26,669 nt of DNA from CAINVV01 sp037440345 (GTDB lineage: Bacteria > Bacteroidota > Bacteroidia > Bacteroidales > Prolixibacteraceae): positions 1 to 26,669 of the forward strand of contig JBBIUJ010000012.1 of assembly GCA_037440345.1 (NCBI GenBank). The letters run 5' to 3'. The translations under genes were made by a program, and so were the position numbers. The notes beneath the pieces are model-generated. The model had not been told where the DNA came from, did not search any database, and saw only the letters and a program-made list of their open reading frames with translations. Shown here piece by piece: positions 7,443 through 13,670 of the stretch; position 1 is the stretch's first letter; every line of letters begins with the position of its first letter.

Positions 7443-7918
7443 TTATTTTGTTGTTACGTCACTCTTTTCGAGAATGACATTTTCATAAAGGTCCAGATCC
7501 TTGTCGTAAGAAGCCCCTGAGCGTATGACACCTTTTATTGTTGTTTTTTCACCCAACTTAAGTTGCCCTGCATGAGGATTTGTCTCCTTCGTGAAGGATG
7601 CGCTTACCCCTGCTTTTTCATCAGCTCCTTTCAACAAGACTATTTTCTGACCATTAAATCCTCAGAAATTTTGCTTACAATACCGGAAACCTGCAAGATT
7701 TTGGAATCACCATCCCCTGCAAGATATTTTTTGTTGGCTGCTTCCTTGTCGGCAAGATATTCTCCGACAATTTGGCTGCTGCTGAGGCTGTAATCAACTT
7801 TTGCTTTCTGAACATCCCGGTGAGGCATATTGAACAGATAAAGAACGATGACGCCCACAACAGTGATTCCTGTCACCAAGACCAAAATCCCCGTTTTGAT
7901 AATTTTTCTTCTTTCCAT
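7443..7918 (-). pseudogene. OB-fold (tRNA_anti-like) membrane-anchored protein, frameshifted
   Basis: Two consecutive frames (7918-7640 and about 7655-7443) read as one protein of about 158 residues. It has an N-terminal membrane anchor (about 8-29), a KPHRD-like MPHRDVQKAKVDYS segment, KYLAGD...ILQVSGIV, and then NGQKIVLLKGADEKAGVSASF and KLGEKTTIKGVIRSG. This is the layout of the tRNA_anti-like OB-fold family of Bacteroidota. The frame breaks near 7655-7654; one extra A (or T) in the TTTAA run restores D-L/F-N-G-Q-K-I-V-L-L-K. As written, translation ends after 92 residues. It is first in a two-gene unit with YceI and is preceded by an ECF-like promoter. It may be intact if the missing base is a sequencing error. 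Confidence 0.82.
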
Positions 7919-7949
7919 TTTGTTACTGTTTTTGATTTATACCCAAACA

Positions 7950-7974
7950 GTCGGGTAAATATTTAAACCTGACA
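7950..7974 (-). promoter_or_regulatory. ECF-like promoter, copy 3 (OB-fold/yceI unit)
   Basis: TGTCAGG (7974-7968), 14 bases, CGAC (7953-7950), then 31 bases to the ATG at 7918. Geometry is identical to copy 1. Confidence 0.6.
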
Positions 7975-7989
7975 GATTTGCAAAATTAA

Positions 7990-8184
7990 TTATCCACTCT
8001 TTTTGAATTTCTTCAGATCTTCATTCAGGAAATTGGTATATACTTCAACGCTTGGGTCATATCCTTTAGGAGAAGCCCATAAATTCCCTTTAAGATCGGG
8101 CAGGGAATAAAATGGCGGGGAATAAGTAAAAACGGAGAATAAGATGCAAACAGATGCTAGTATTGCCTTCTTGGTATTTTTATT
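7990..8184 (-). pseudogene. Short coding-like ORF without a start codon
   Basis: On the minus strand an open frame of 64 codons ends in TAA at 7992-7990 and looks protein-coding. After a basic N-KNTKK it has a hydrophobic stretch AILASVCILFSVFTYSPPF (signal-like), then LPDLKGNLWASPKGYDPS and an amphipathic tail NEDLKKFKKSG. No ATG, GTG or TTG opens it; the frame runs back into the terminator hairpin of the upstream gene. It could be a remnant that lost its start, a gene with a damaged 5' end or an unusual start codon. I do not recognise the family. Confidence 0.4.
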
Positions 8185-8213
8185 AAAAAGGCGGAATTTT
8201 TGGTTCCGCCTTT
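8185..8213 (-). terminator. Rho-independent terminator after the secreted thioredoxin-like gene
   Basis: On the minus strand AAAGGCGGAA pairs perfectly with TTCCGCCTTT across a 7-base loop, and is followed by further T. It begins 18 bases beyond the stop codon at 8232. Confidence 0.85.
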
Positions 8214-8231
8214 GGTTAACAAGTTCTTTTT

Positions 8232-8639
8232 TTATTTCAAGTCTTTCTTTGCGGTTGTCAAAGCAGCAGCTAGTTCCTCATCAGGTTTGGCAACACTGAT
8301 CTGGCTGATAAGCACTTTGGTCTCAGAATTAAAGAAATAAACTACACCTGTTCCTGCGTATGCTTCAATTGCTTTGTCTAAACCTAATTTTTCCAATTCT
8401 ACCGCCGATTTCTTTTTTGTTTCATCATTGGTCAGATCGTTGGCTATGAACTGGACGGACATGTCTTTGTTGTTGGCTTTAAAGGCCTCCATGGCACGCA
8501 TTCCATTGTTCTTACATACCGGACACCATCCTGCCTGGTTTACGACGGCAATTACTTTGGCTTTGTTACCGGCAAAAGCCGCTACTGATACGAATAATAA
8601 CAGGGCAATACCTGCTGCGATTGTTTTTACTGTTTTCAT
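8232..8639 (-). CDS. Secreted thioredoxin-like protein with WCPVC motif
   Basis: A 135-residue protein with a clear signal peptide (about 1-23, MKTVKTIAAGIALLLFVSVA then AFAG). The mature part holds NQAGWCPVCKNNG, with Cys39 and Cys42 in a thioredoxin-type CxxC, followed by a compact alpha/beta region (FIANDLT, AIEAYAGTGVVYFF) consistent with a reduced thioredoxin fold. It probably acts on periplasmic thiols; no substrate can be named. ATG 8639 is used because the upstream reading extends 31 residues into the promoter region. It is monocistronic, between an ECF-like promoter and a strong terminator. Confidence 0.8.
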   Translation of the reverse strand: MKTVKTIAAGIALLLFVSVAAFAGNKAKVIAVVNQAGWCPVCKNNGMRAMEAFKANNKDMSVQFIANDLTNDETKKKSAVELEKLGLDKAIEAYAGTGVVYFFNSETKVLISQISVAKPDEELAAALTTAKKDLK

Positions 8640-8706
8640 AATCTTTAATTTGAAATTTGTAATAATGATTGTTTCTGAAATTTTATGATTGAAACACAAC
8701 CATACT

Positions 8707-8731
8707 GTCGTTCGATTTTCAGAACCTGACA
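8707..8731 (-). promoter_or_regulatory. ECF-like promoter, copy 4 (secreted thioredoxin-like gene)
   Basis: TGTCAGG (8731-8725), 14 bases, CGAC (8710-8707), then 67 bases to the ATG at 8639, the longest leader of the four copies. Confidence 0.55.
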
Positions 8732-8742
8732 AAAAAGATCAT

Positions 8743-8787
8743 AAAAAAATTTAAGAGGGGATCCACGCCTCAGTGAATCTCCTCTTA
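8743..8787 (-). terminator. Terminator closing the sigma/anti-sigma operon
   Basis: On the minus strand TAAGAGGAGA pairs with TCCCCTCTTA (one mismatch) across a 16-base loop, followed by AATTTTTTT. It lies 30 bases beyond the stop of the AhpD-like gene and is the first strong terminator after the sigma-factor gene at 12041. Confidence 0.8.
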
Positions 8788-8817
8788 ATCAAATAGGTGC
8801 AACAATATTCCCTTTGT

Positions 8818-9369
8818 TTATTTTCTCCAGGTCCTTGAAGCAAATGCAGCATCCAATTCAGGGGAGGTGACATGATTGGAATAGTTACTCATCGTTTTGG
8901 CTCCAATACCTGCGATGATGCCCAAAACATGAATCCCGGAATAACCGGCAGCTAAAAATTCATCTATTTCATCCTGTGTAACAATGCCCCTGTTAGTGGT
9001 TAAGGAACGTGTCAATTGGGATAAGGCTTCCAATTTTGTATCTGGAATTTGTTTCCCATCCCTTATCGCATTGGTTACTTCGACAGGTACCTTTGAAATC
9101 ATGTCGCCAACAAAACTGTGGGCAGCCATGCAGTATTCGCAATTATTCAAGTATGCAACTGTCAAAAAGACAACCTCCTGCTCAACAGGATTAAAGCCTG
9201 AGTTGGTCCTAAAACTCTTGTAAGCATAGGTATAGGCATCTAATAGCGCTGTATTGCCCGCCATTTTTTGATACATGTTTGGGACAAAGCCCATTCCTTT
9301 TTGAGTATTTTCCAATATCTCATTTGTTTTTTCCGAATAGGTTAGATTCCCCAAATTCAAGTTTACCAT
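8818..9369 (-). CDS. AhpD/carboxymuconolactone decarboxylase-like protein
   Basis: A 183-residue protein of the CMD/AhpD-like superfamily. The redox motif NNCEYCMAAHS contains Cys77, Cys80 and His84 in the CxxCxxxH spacing of AhpD alkylhydroperoxidases, preceded by EQEVVFLTVAYL. GFVPNMYQKMAGN near the N-terminus also fits. It has no signal peptide. These proteins reduce peroxides or act as thiol oxidoreductases in the cytoplasm. ATG 9369 is chosen because the upstream 23 residues look non-coding. It is probably the last gene of the operon that starts with the ECF sigma factor, 58 bases after the SRPBCC gene and before the terminator at 8743-8787. Confidence 0.88.
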   Translation of the reverse strand: MVNLNLGNLTYSEKTNEILENTQKGMGFVPNMYQKMAGNTALLDAYTYAYKSFRTNSGFNPVEQEVVFLTVAYLNNCEYCMAAHSFVGDMISKVPVEVTNAIRDGKQIPDTKLEALSQLTRSLTTNRGIVTQDEIDEFLAAGYSGIHVLGIIAGIGAKTMSNYSNHVTSPELDAAFASRTWRK

Positions 9370-9427
9370 TTTGTGATCTTTTGTTGAAATGATTAATATT
9401 AAATGATGTGTGGATCCGGCCTGGGTC

Positions 9428-9955
9428 TCAAGCGACAAATGGCTGTGTGCCCTGTAGTTTGTTAAAATTCCCGGATATTGATTTGAAGCTTTTTTTGGAA
9501 ACGGCCTTACCTGTTTCCAGGTGGTATTTAAGCCCGATCAGGACCCCAAAGAGCATCTTTCTGAACATTCCCCGGACAATAACTGCCATAAAAGAAGGTT
9601 TTGTCGTATAGGCGGCTCTGATGCTTACTTTTGTTTGGACCGACGATACAGGATCAATCAGCATAATAACCTGCATCTCATCGACCATCGGCATATTTCC
9701 TCCAATGATATCAACTGTAATTGACTCAAATTCAACTGCATTTACAATCCTTTCGCGGATGTTTGTCTTTTTGTCGATGCTGCACTGTCTTTCACACCCA
9801 ATCTCCCCATTTTTACCATTGGTGTCGTGCGAACCTTCAATGTTAGGATTATAGAGATATGTTTCGCCGAAACGATGAAACAGAAGGTTCCATACCTCTT
9901 GCTTCGAAGCATTGATTATTACAGCCTCTGTTGCGATTTTTTTTGGATTTCCCAT
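9428..9955 (-). CDS. SRPBCC (START-like) family protein
   Basis: A 175-residue protein with the helix-grip SRPBCC pattern. It opens with VIINASKQEVWNLLFHRFGETYLYNPNIEGS, the usual first strand and helix, has an acidic/charged middle (KNGEIGCERQCSID), and ends with a helical segment (FMAVIVRGMFRKMLFG). It may bind a small hydrophobic ligand; no catalytic residues are evident. ATG 9955 is chosen over 9988 because the added residues come from a region holding an inverted repeat. It lies 67 bases downstream of the AraC-type regulator and 58 bases upstream of the AhpD-like gene. Confidence 0.82.
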   Translation of the reverse strand: MGNPKKIATEAVIINASKQEVWNLLFHRFGETYLYNPNIEGSHDTNGKNGEIGCERQCSIDKKTNIRERIVNAVEFESITVDIIGGNMPMVDEMQVIMLIDPVSSVQTKVSIRAAYTTKPSFMAVIVRGMFRKMLFGVLIGLKYHLETGKAVSKKSFKSISGNFNKLQGTQPFVA

Positions 9956-9965
9956 CTTGAATTTT

Positions 9966-9989
9966 TTTGTGTTGTTATGACGACACAAA
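9966..9989. promoter_or_regulatory. Inverted repeat upstream of the SRPBCC gene
   Basis: TTTGTGTTGT and ACGACACAAA form 10-base arms (one mismatch) around a 4-base centre, 10 bases upstream of ATG 9955 and directly beyond the AraC-type gene. It may be an operator or an mRNA hairpin; there is no T run to make it a terminator. Confidence 0.35.
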
Positions 9990-10022
9990 GATGGGGTTCC
10001 GATTCAGGAGGAGGTTGGGCAG

Positions 10023-10883
10023 TTAGTCCAATAATTTGTGTTTTTGGTCCAACCTGTAAACCGATGGGGAAGTGTTGTATTTTTCCTGAAAACACTTTGA
10101 AAAATGGGACAAGTCGTTAAAGCCAGTATTGCAGGCGATATCAGAGACCCGTTCATCAGAGACCGCCAATAATTCTGCTGCCTTTTCAAGTCTTTTGTTT
10201 CTGATATAATTGGCCGGACTATCATTGTACACACGCCTGAACTCCCTTTTGAAAGAAGAAAGGCTCAGGTTGGTTAAACCGGCAAGGTCCCCCGAAGACA
10301 AATCGGAGAAAACATGCGCTTCAATAATTTGCGTAAATGTATAGGTCGTTGGTGAGAACAAACTCGTGAGTATCTGGTTTATTGTTGGCGAATCATCGGT
10401 TTGTGCCAGCAGAAGTATAATTTCCTTTAATTTCAAAACGAGTAAATCTTCATTTACCAATTCAGGATTCTCAAAATAAAAAAGCAGGCTTTCAATGTAT
10501 TTGGCTATGAGAATAGTACCCTTCACCTTCGACATTCCAACCCTGGTCCCTGCTCCGGGACTTACCAGAAATTTTGGAAGGTCGTTCTCATATACTTTTT
10601 TGAGAATTTGAGGATGGAAATGGACCACAACAGTCTGAAATGTATTTGAGGCAGGAGATGGAAGCATCTTGGTAATATAATTTCCACACTTCAATAAAAC
10701 TGATTCACTTGTCGGGATTCTCAGTTTCTCAATTTCTGAAATAATCTCCCCAATCCCGTTGATAACATAAAAGAAGCATGCTTCTTCCGGCATGGAATTG
10801 GATTTTTGAAAGGGTGGCTTTATAACCGCCTTTTCAAAAATCATTTTGCCAAAAAGTTCGTATTTCTTGTGTTCAATAACCAT
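10023..10883 (-). CDS. AraC-family transcriptional regulator
   Basis: A 286-residue regulator. The C-terminal part (about 185-284) is a double HTH of AraC type: SGDLAGLTNLSLSSFKREF for the first, and VSDIACNTGFNDLSHFSKCF with the closing P-S-V-Y-R for the second. The N-terminal part (about 20-150) resembles the cupin-like sensing domain of such regulators (FFYVINGIGEIISE). The ligand is unknown. It sits in the middle of the sigma-factor operon, 53 bases after NrtS, and may act on the SRPBCC and AhpD-like genes just downstream. Confidence 0.9.
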   Translation of the reverse strand: MVIEHKKYELFGKMIFEKAVIKPPFQKSNSMPEEACFFYVINGIGEIISEIEKLRIPTSESVLLKCGNYITKMLPSPASNTFQTVVVHFHPQILKKVYENDLPKFLVSPGAGTRVGMSKVKGTILIAKYIESLLFYFENPELVNEDLLVLKLKEIILLLAQTDDSPTINQILTSLFSPTTYTFTQIIEAHVFSDLSSGDLAGLTNLSLSSFKREFRRVYNDSPANYIRNKRLEKAAELLAVSDERVSDIACNTGFNDLSHFSKCFQEKYNTSPSVYRLDQKHKLLD

Positions 10884-10936
10884 ATACTAAGCTGTTGCAC
10901 TTTTAAAAACATGTGAATGAAAGTACTATCGGAGTT

Positions 10937-11188
10937 TCATTCAGTGACAGTTGTTTCGGCACATTTTTTCCGGTTGGCAAGAGCTGATGAATAGATAGAA
11001 ACACAGAATGGTACCAGAAATGTCAGAAAAACCCGGTAAATATTTAGTCCACCGAATGAAAAGCTAATCACTCCGGGATTATTGATGACATTAAGTATTA
11101 CTCCGACCAGGATGGCAACTCTAAGTGCTCTCAAAAGAGATTCTTTGTCAATAACTACTTTCCGCCTGTTTTGTTGCTTTCCGTTCAT
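10937..11188 (-). CDS. nrtS: NrtS-like small membrane protein (nitrate/nitrite transporter family)
   Basis: An 83-residue protein with two membrane segments (about 20-38 and 48-68). LRALRVAILVGVILNVINNPG and FLTFLVPFCVSIYSSA match the NrtS family pattern (RVAxxVGxxLNxIN, then TxxVPxCVS). NrtS proteins were described in cyanobacteria as nitrate/nitrite transport proteins; whether the Bacteroidota member does this is unknown. It begins 12 bases after the anti-sigma gene and is therefore probably cotranscribed with it. The family call comes from pattern recall. Confidence 0.68.
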   Translation of the reverse strand: MNGKQQNRRKVVIDKESLLRALRVAILVGVILNVINNPGVISFSFGGLNIYRVFLTFLVPFCVSIYSSALANRKKCAETTVTE

Positions 11189-11200
11189 TCAATTAAAATT

Positions 11201-11461
11201 TTAAGCTTTATTCAACTTGGCTGAAATCTGGTCTTTAAGCTGTTTGATATCAATTTCAACGGGCTGCTTTTTCTGAAACATTTCTACTCCCCTTTCAATA
11301 ATCTTACTGTGTCTTTCGTAGTTTGTACAAGCATCGCACATTATTTTATGCATTTTCAATTGCAGTTTTTCTTTGAAGGAGAGCTTGAAATAAAATCTCT
11401 TTTCAATCAGTTCTGTCGCCTTTAAACACGAAAGAAGCAATATGTGCATCAATTTTTTCAT
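11201..11461 (-). CDS. Short zinc-finger anti-sigma factor (ZAS type)
   Basis: An 86-residue protein with no membrane segment of convincing length. The central KMHKIMCDACTNYERH gives His38-X3-Cys42-X2-Cys45, the zinc-binding signature of ZAS anti-sigma factors such as RsrA and ChrR, in which the cysteines can sense oxidants. It starts 16 bases after the sigma gene ends, the usual arrangement. It should bind the ECF sigma factor in the cytoplasm and release it on an oxidative or zinc-related signal. The sensing function is inferred from the motif. Confidence 0.78.
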   Translation of the reverse strand: MKKLMHILLLSCLKATELIEKRFYFKLSFKEKLQLKMHKIMCDACTNYERHSKIIERGVEMFQKKQPVEIDIKQLKDQISAKLNKA

Positions 11462-11477
11462 TGTCTTAATTTCTACA

Positions 11478-12041
11478 TTAACCTTTGAACCAGTTTATCT
11501 CGATACAATCCCTCAATTGAACTTTGGCCCGATGTACAATTTGCCAGAAATTTGACGCCGTAATACCCAATTCCTGACAAATTTCTTCACCGCTTTTTTC
11601 TGTCAGATATTTCAACCTGACACTGGTACTCCATTTTTCAGGTAACGCATCCAGACATCTTTTAAGAATAACCTGAAAATCAGTATCGTCAAGCAAATTT
11701 AGGTCATCCTCATCATGCCAGTTTTTTGGTTTATTGCCCTCTTGCCAATCACCATCTTTTTCGAAAAACCGTGACATGCTTTTATCTTCCAGTGGAACGG
11801 GTTGAGAAACCTTTTTTCGATAGTGATCAATGATTTTATGGTTCAGTATTGAAAATAACCATGTTTTAGGCGAACTCTCACCTTTAAAGCCGGCAATTTT
11901 TTCGGCAGCAACCAAGAATGTGTCCTGAACCAAATCTTTCGCCTGTTCCGAATCGGATATTTTATAAAGAGCCCATGAATAAAGATCTGAAGTAAATTCT
12001 TCAACCCATTTCGATAAGTCAATTGTAACGTCCTGGTCCAT
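11478..12041 (-). CDS. ECF (sigma-70 family) RNA polymerase sigma factor
   Basis: A 187-residue ECF sigma factor. Region 2 reads DLVQDTFLVAAEKIAGFKG and then SPKTWLFSILNHKIIDHYRKK. A longer linker (about 80-125) is rich in acidic residues. Region 4 reads EEICQELGITASNFWQIVHRAK and ends CIEINWF, similar to the Sig70_famx1 (TIGR02943-like) subgroup, as far as memory allows. It is followed by a zinc-finger anti-sigma, so its activity is probably released post-translationally. It is the best candidate to recognise the TGTCAGG/CGAC promoters at 2.9-8.7 kb. No copy of that element lies in front of this gene; TAAATTTG at 12074-12067 may serve as a housekeeping -7 box. Confidence 0.93.
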   Translation of the reverse strand: MDQDVTIDLSKWVEEFTSDLYSWALYKISDSEQAKDLVQDTFLVAAEKIAGFKGESSPKTWLFSILNHKIIDHYRKKVSQPVPLEDKSMSRFFEKDGDWQEGNKPKNWHDEDDLNLLDDTDFQVILKRCLDALPEKWSTSVRLKYLTEKSGEEICQELGITASNFWQIVHRAKVQLRDCIEINWFKG

Positions 12042-12066
12042 CTATCCTGTTTTTTGCGAAAGTTAC

Positions 12067-12074
12067 CAAATTTA
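12067..12074 (-). promoter_or_regulatory. Possible -7 box of the sigma-factor operon
   Basis: TAAATTTG on the minus strand fits the Bacteroidota -7 consensus TAnnTTTG and lies 25 bases upstream of the sigma-factor ATG. I see no good -33 TTTG at 19-21 bases, so the call is weak. Confidence 0.3.
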
Positions 12075-12131
12075 AATATTCGAATAAGGATGGTTGGGTC
12101 TAAAGCAGGATTCAATGATCCAAAAGGGGCA

Positions 12132-13409
12132 TTACTCCCGGCTTTTTATCCTGCCTACTTTATGACCATAGGTTGCATAAAAAAGTATGTAGCAATAAAT
12201 TGGGATAACTATCCAGTAAGCAATCAGCGGTGTACTGAGATCGGCCAGTCGACCATACAAAAGTGGAACAACCGCTGCCCCTGAGATGGCCATCACCATC
12301 ATGGAGGAGCCGGTCTTGGTAAAGCGTCCCAGTTTCGTGATGGCCAACGGCCAAATGGATGGCCACATCAGCGAATTGGCAAGTCCAAGGAAGGCGATAA
12401 ACATGACGGAGACAAATCCGGTGGTTGCAATGGCCAAAAGAGCAAATACCAGCCCCATAACCGCTGATATGGACAAAACATTTTTTTGCGCCAGGTATTT
12501 TGGGATCACGATGATGCCAACGATATACCCTACCAGCATGGCGAAAATGGTGAATGAGGAGAAGAATTTTGCGGTGGCAATCGGAATATTAAGGTAGACC
12601 CCATAACTGATGATGGTGTTTCCCGCAATTACCTCAACACCGGTATAGAGAAAGATGGCCAATACCCCGAGCAGCAAGTGTGGAAATTGAAAAACGTTTG
12701 TTTTCTCCGGACCTTCGGTCTCTTCGACAGCATTCTCCTCCTCGTGGTCGATATCGGGTAAATTTGAGTAATAGAGGAACAGCGCCAACAGCAAGAGTGC
12801 AACCATGATGATCAGGTAGGGAACAATCACCCTGGATGCCAGCATGGTCAATTCCACGTTTTTTTGGTCGAGGGCCATGCTCTTAACCTTTTCAACGATT
12901 TCGTCAGCACCGTCCAGGGTGATAAAACCCAAAATAGCAGGTGCCAAAACGCCTGCGACTCCATTGCAGATCCCCATGATACTGATTCGCTTGGCCGCGC
13001 TTTCAATGGGCCCGAGAATTGTGACATAAGGATTTGATGCCGTTTGTAAGAGCGCCATGCCGGCGCCCTGGATAAACAGCCCAGTCAAAAACAGGCTATA
13101 TGTTCTAGTGAGTGCAGCCGGAACGAACAGTAGGGAGCCCACACCCATTGTGACCAAACCGACTACCATCCCCTTCTTGTAACCGGTATGGGTGAGTAAC
13201 CATCCCGCCGGGACAGACATAAAAAAGTAGGCGATGTAAAAGGCAAAAGCGACCAGATAGGATTGGAAGTTGGATAATTCGCAGGCGATTTTAAGGTATG
13301 GGACCAAAACCGCACTTAACCAGGTGATAAAACCAAAGACGAAAAACAGGATGCCGATAATCACGATCGGACTCAACCCTTTTCTCTTGTTTTGTTCAAA
13401 ATTGTTCAT
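12132..13409 (-). CDS. FucP-type sugar MFS transporter
   Basis: A 425-residue transporter with about twelve membrane segments, starting with GLSPIVIIGILFFVFGFITW and containing the FucP/GluP landmarks: FIQGAGMALLQTASNPYVT, GPIESAAKRISIMGICNGVAG, and near the end LGLANSLMWPSIWPLAITKLG. This subfamily imports fucose, glucose, galactose or N-acetylglucosamine by proton symport; the sugar cannot be told here. A soluble acidic linker (about 225-245) separates the two halves. ATG 13409 is used because the 15 upstream residues add an odd hydrophobic extension. It is divergent from htrA; no sugar-metabolism gene lies next to it. Confidence 0.9.
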   Translation of the reverse strand: MNNFEQNKRKGLSPIVIIGILFFVFGFITWLSAVLVPYLKIACELSNFQSYLVAFAFYIAYFFMSVPAGWLLTHTGYKKGMVVGLVTMGVGSLLFVPAALTRTYSLFLTGLFIQGAGMALLQTASNPYVTILGPIESAAKRISIMGICNGVAGVLAPAILGFITLDGADEIVEKVKSMALDQKNVELTMLASRVIVPYLIIMVALLLLALFLYYSNLPDIDHEEENAVEETEGPEKTNVFQFPHLLLGVLAIFLYTGVEVIAGNTIISYGVYLNIPIATAKFFSSFTIFAMLVGYIVGIIVIPKYLAQKNVLSISAVMGLVFALLAIATTGFVSVMFIAFLGLANSLMWPSIWPLAITKLGRFTKTGSSMMVMAISGAAVVPLLYGRLADLSTPLIAYWIVIPIYCYILFYATYGHKVGRIKSRE

Positions 13410-13536
13410 TGTAGTAGTTAAAAGTTGGAGGTGCAAAATAAGAAAAAATGTCAAGGTTTGCGACGAATCCCAAAACCGTATCCTTTTAAGATTATAACAT
13501 TTCTTAAATACAGTTAATTATCTGCATATGTCCAAA

Positions 13537-13558
13537 TTTCTTCATAATTTCTTCATAA
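13537..13558 (+). repeat. 11-base tandem repeat upstream of htrA
   Basis: TTTCTTCATAA occurs twice head to tail (13537-13547, 13548-13558), about 113 bases before the htrA ATG, within the 261-base divergent region between the MFS gene and htrA. The period of about one helical turn would place both copies on the same DNA face, which suits a regulator. This is a weak inference. Otherwise the region shows no clear consensus promoter. Confidence 0.5.
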
Positions 13559-13670
13559 TTGGCCGAATAGTTTAGGGTAATGATTATCTAAATGGACGCC
13601 TTGTGAACCTTCCTCAAATGGATCAATTCTTTAAATTACTTGAGCGTCCGGGAAAATAAAAATTAAGAGT

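Noticed and set aside
11616..11622. TGTCAGG (minus strand) inside the sigma-factor gene
   Set aside because: The bases 14 positions downstream are AGAA, not CGAC; explained by coding sequence.
12115..12150. Possible terminator at the end of the MFS gene
   Set aside because: The pairing around GCCGGG/GCCCC is imperfect and overlaps the stop codon, so it is too weak to call.
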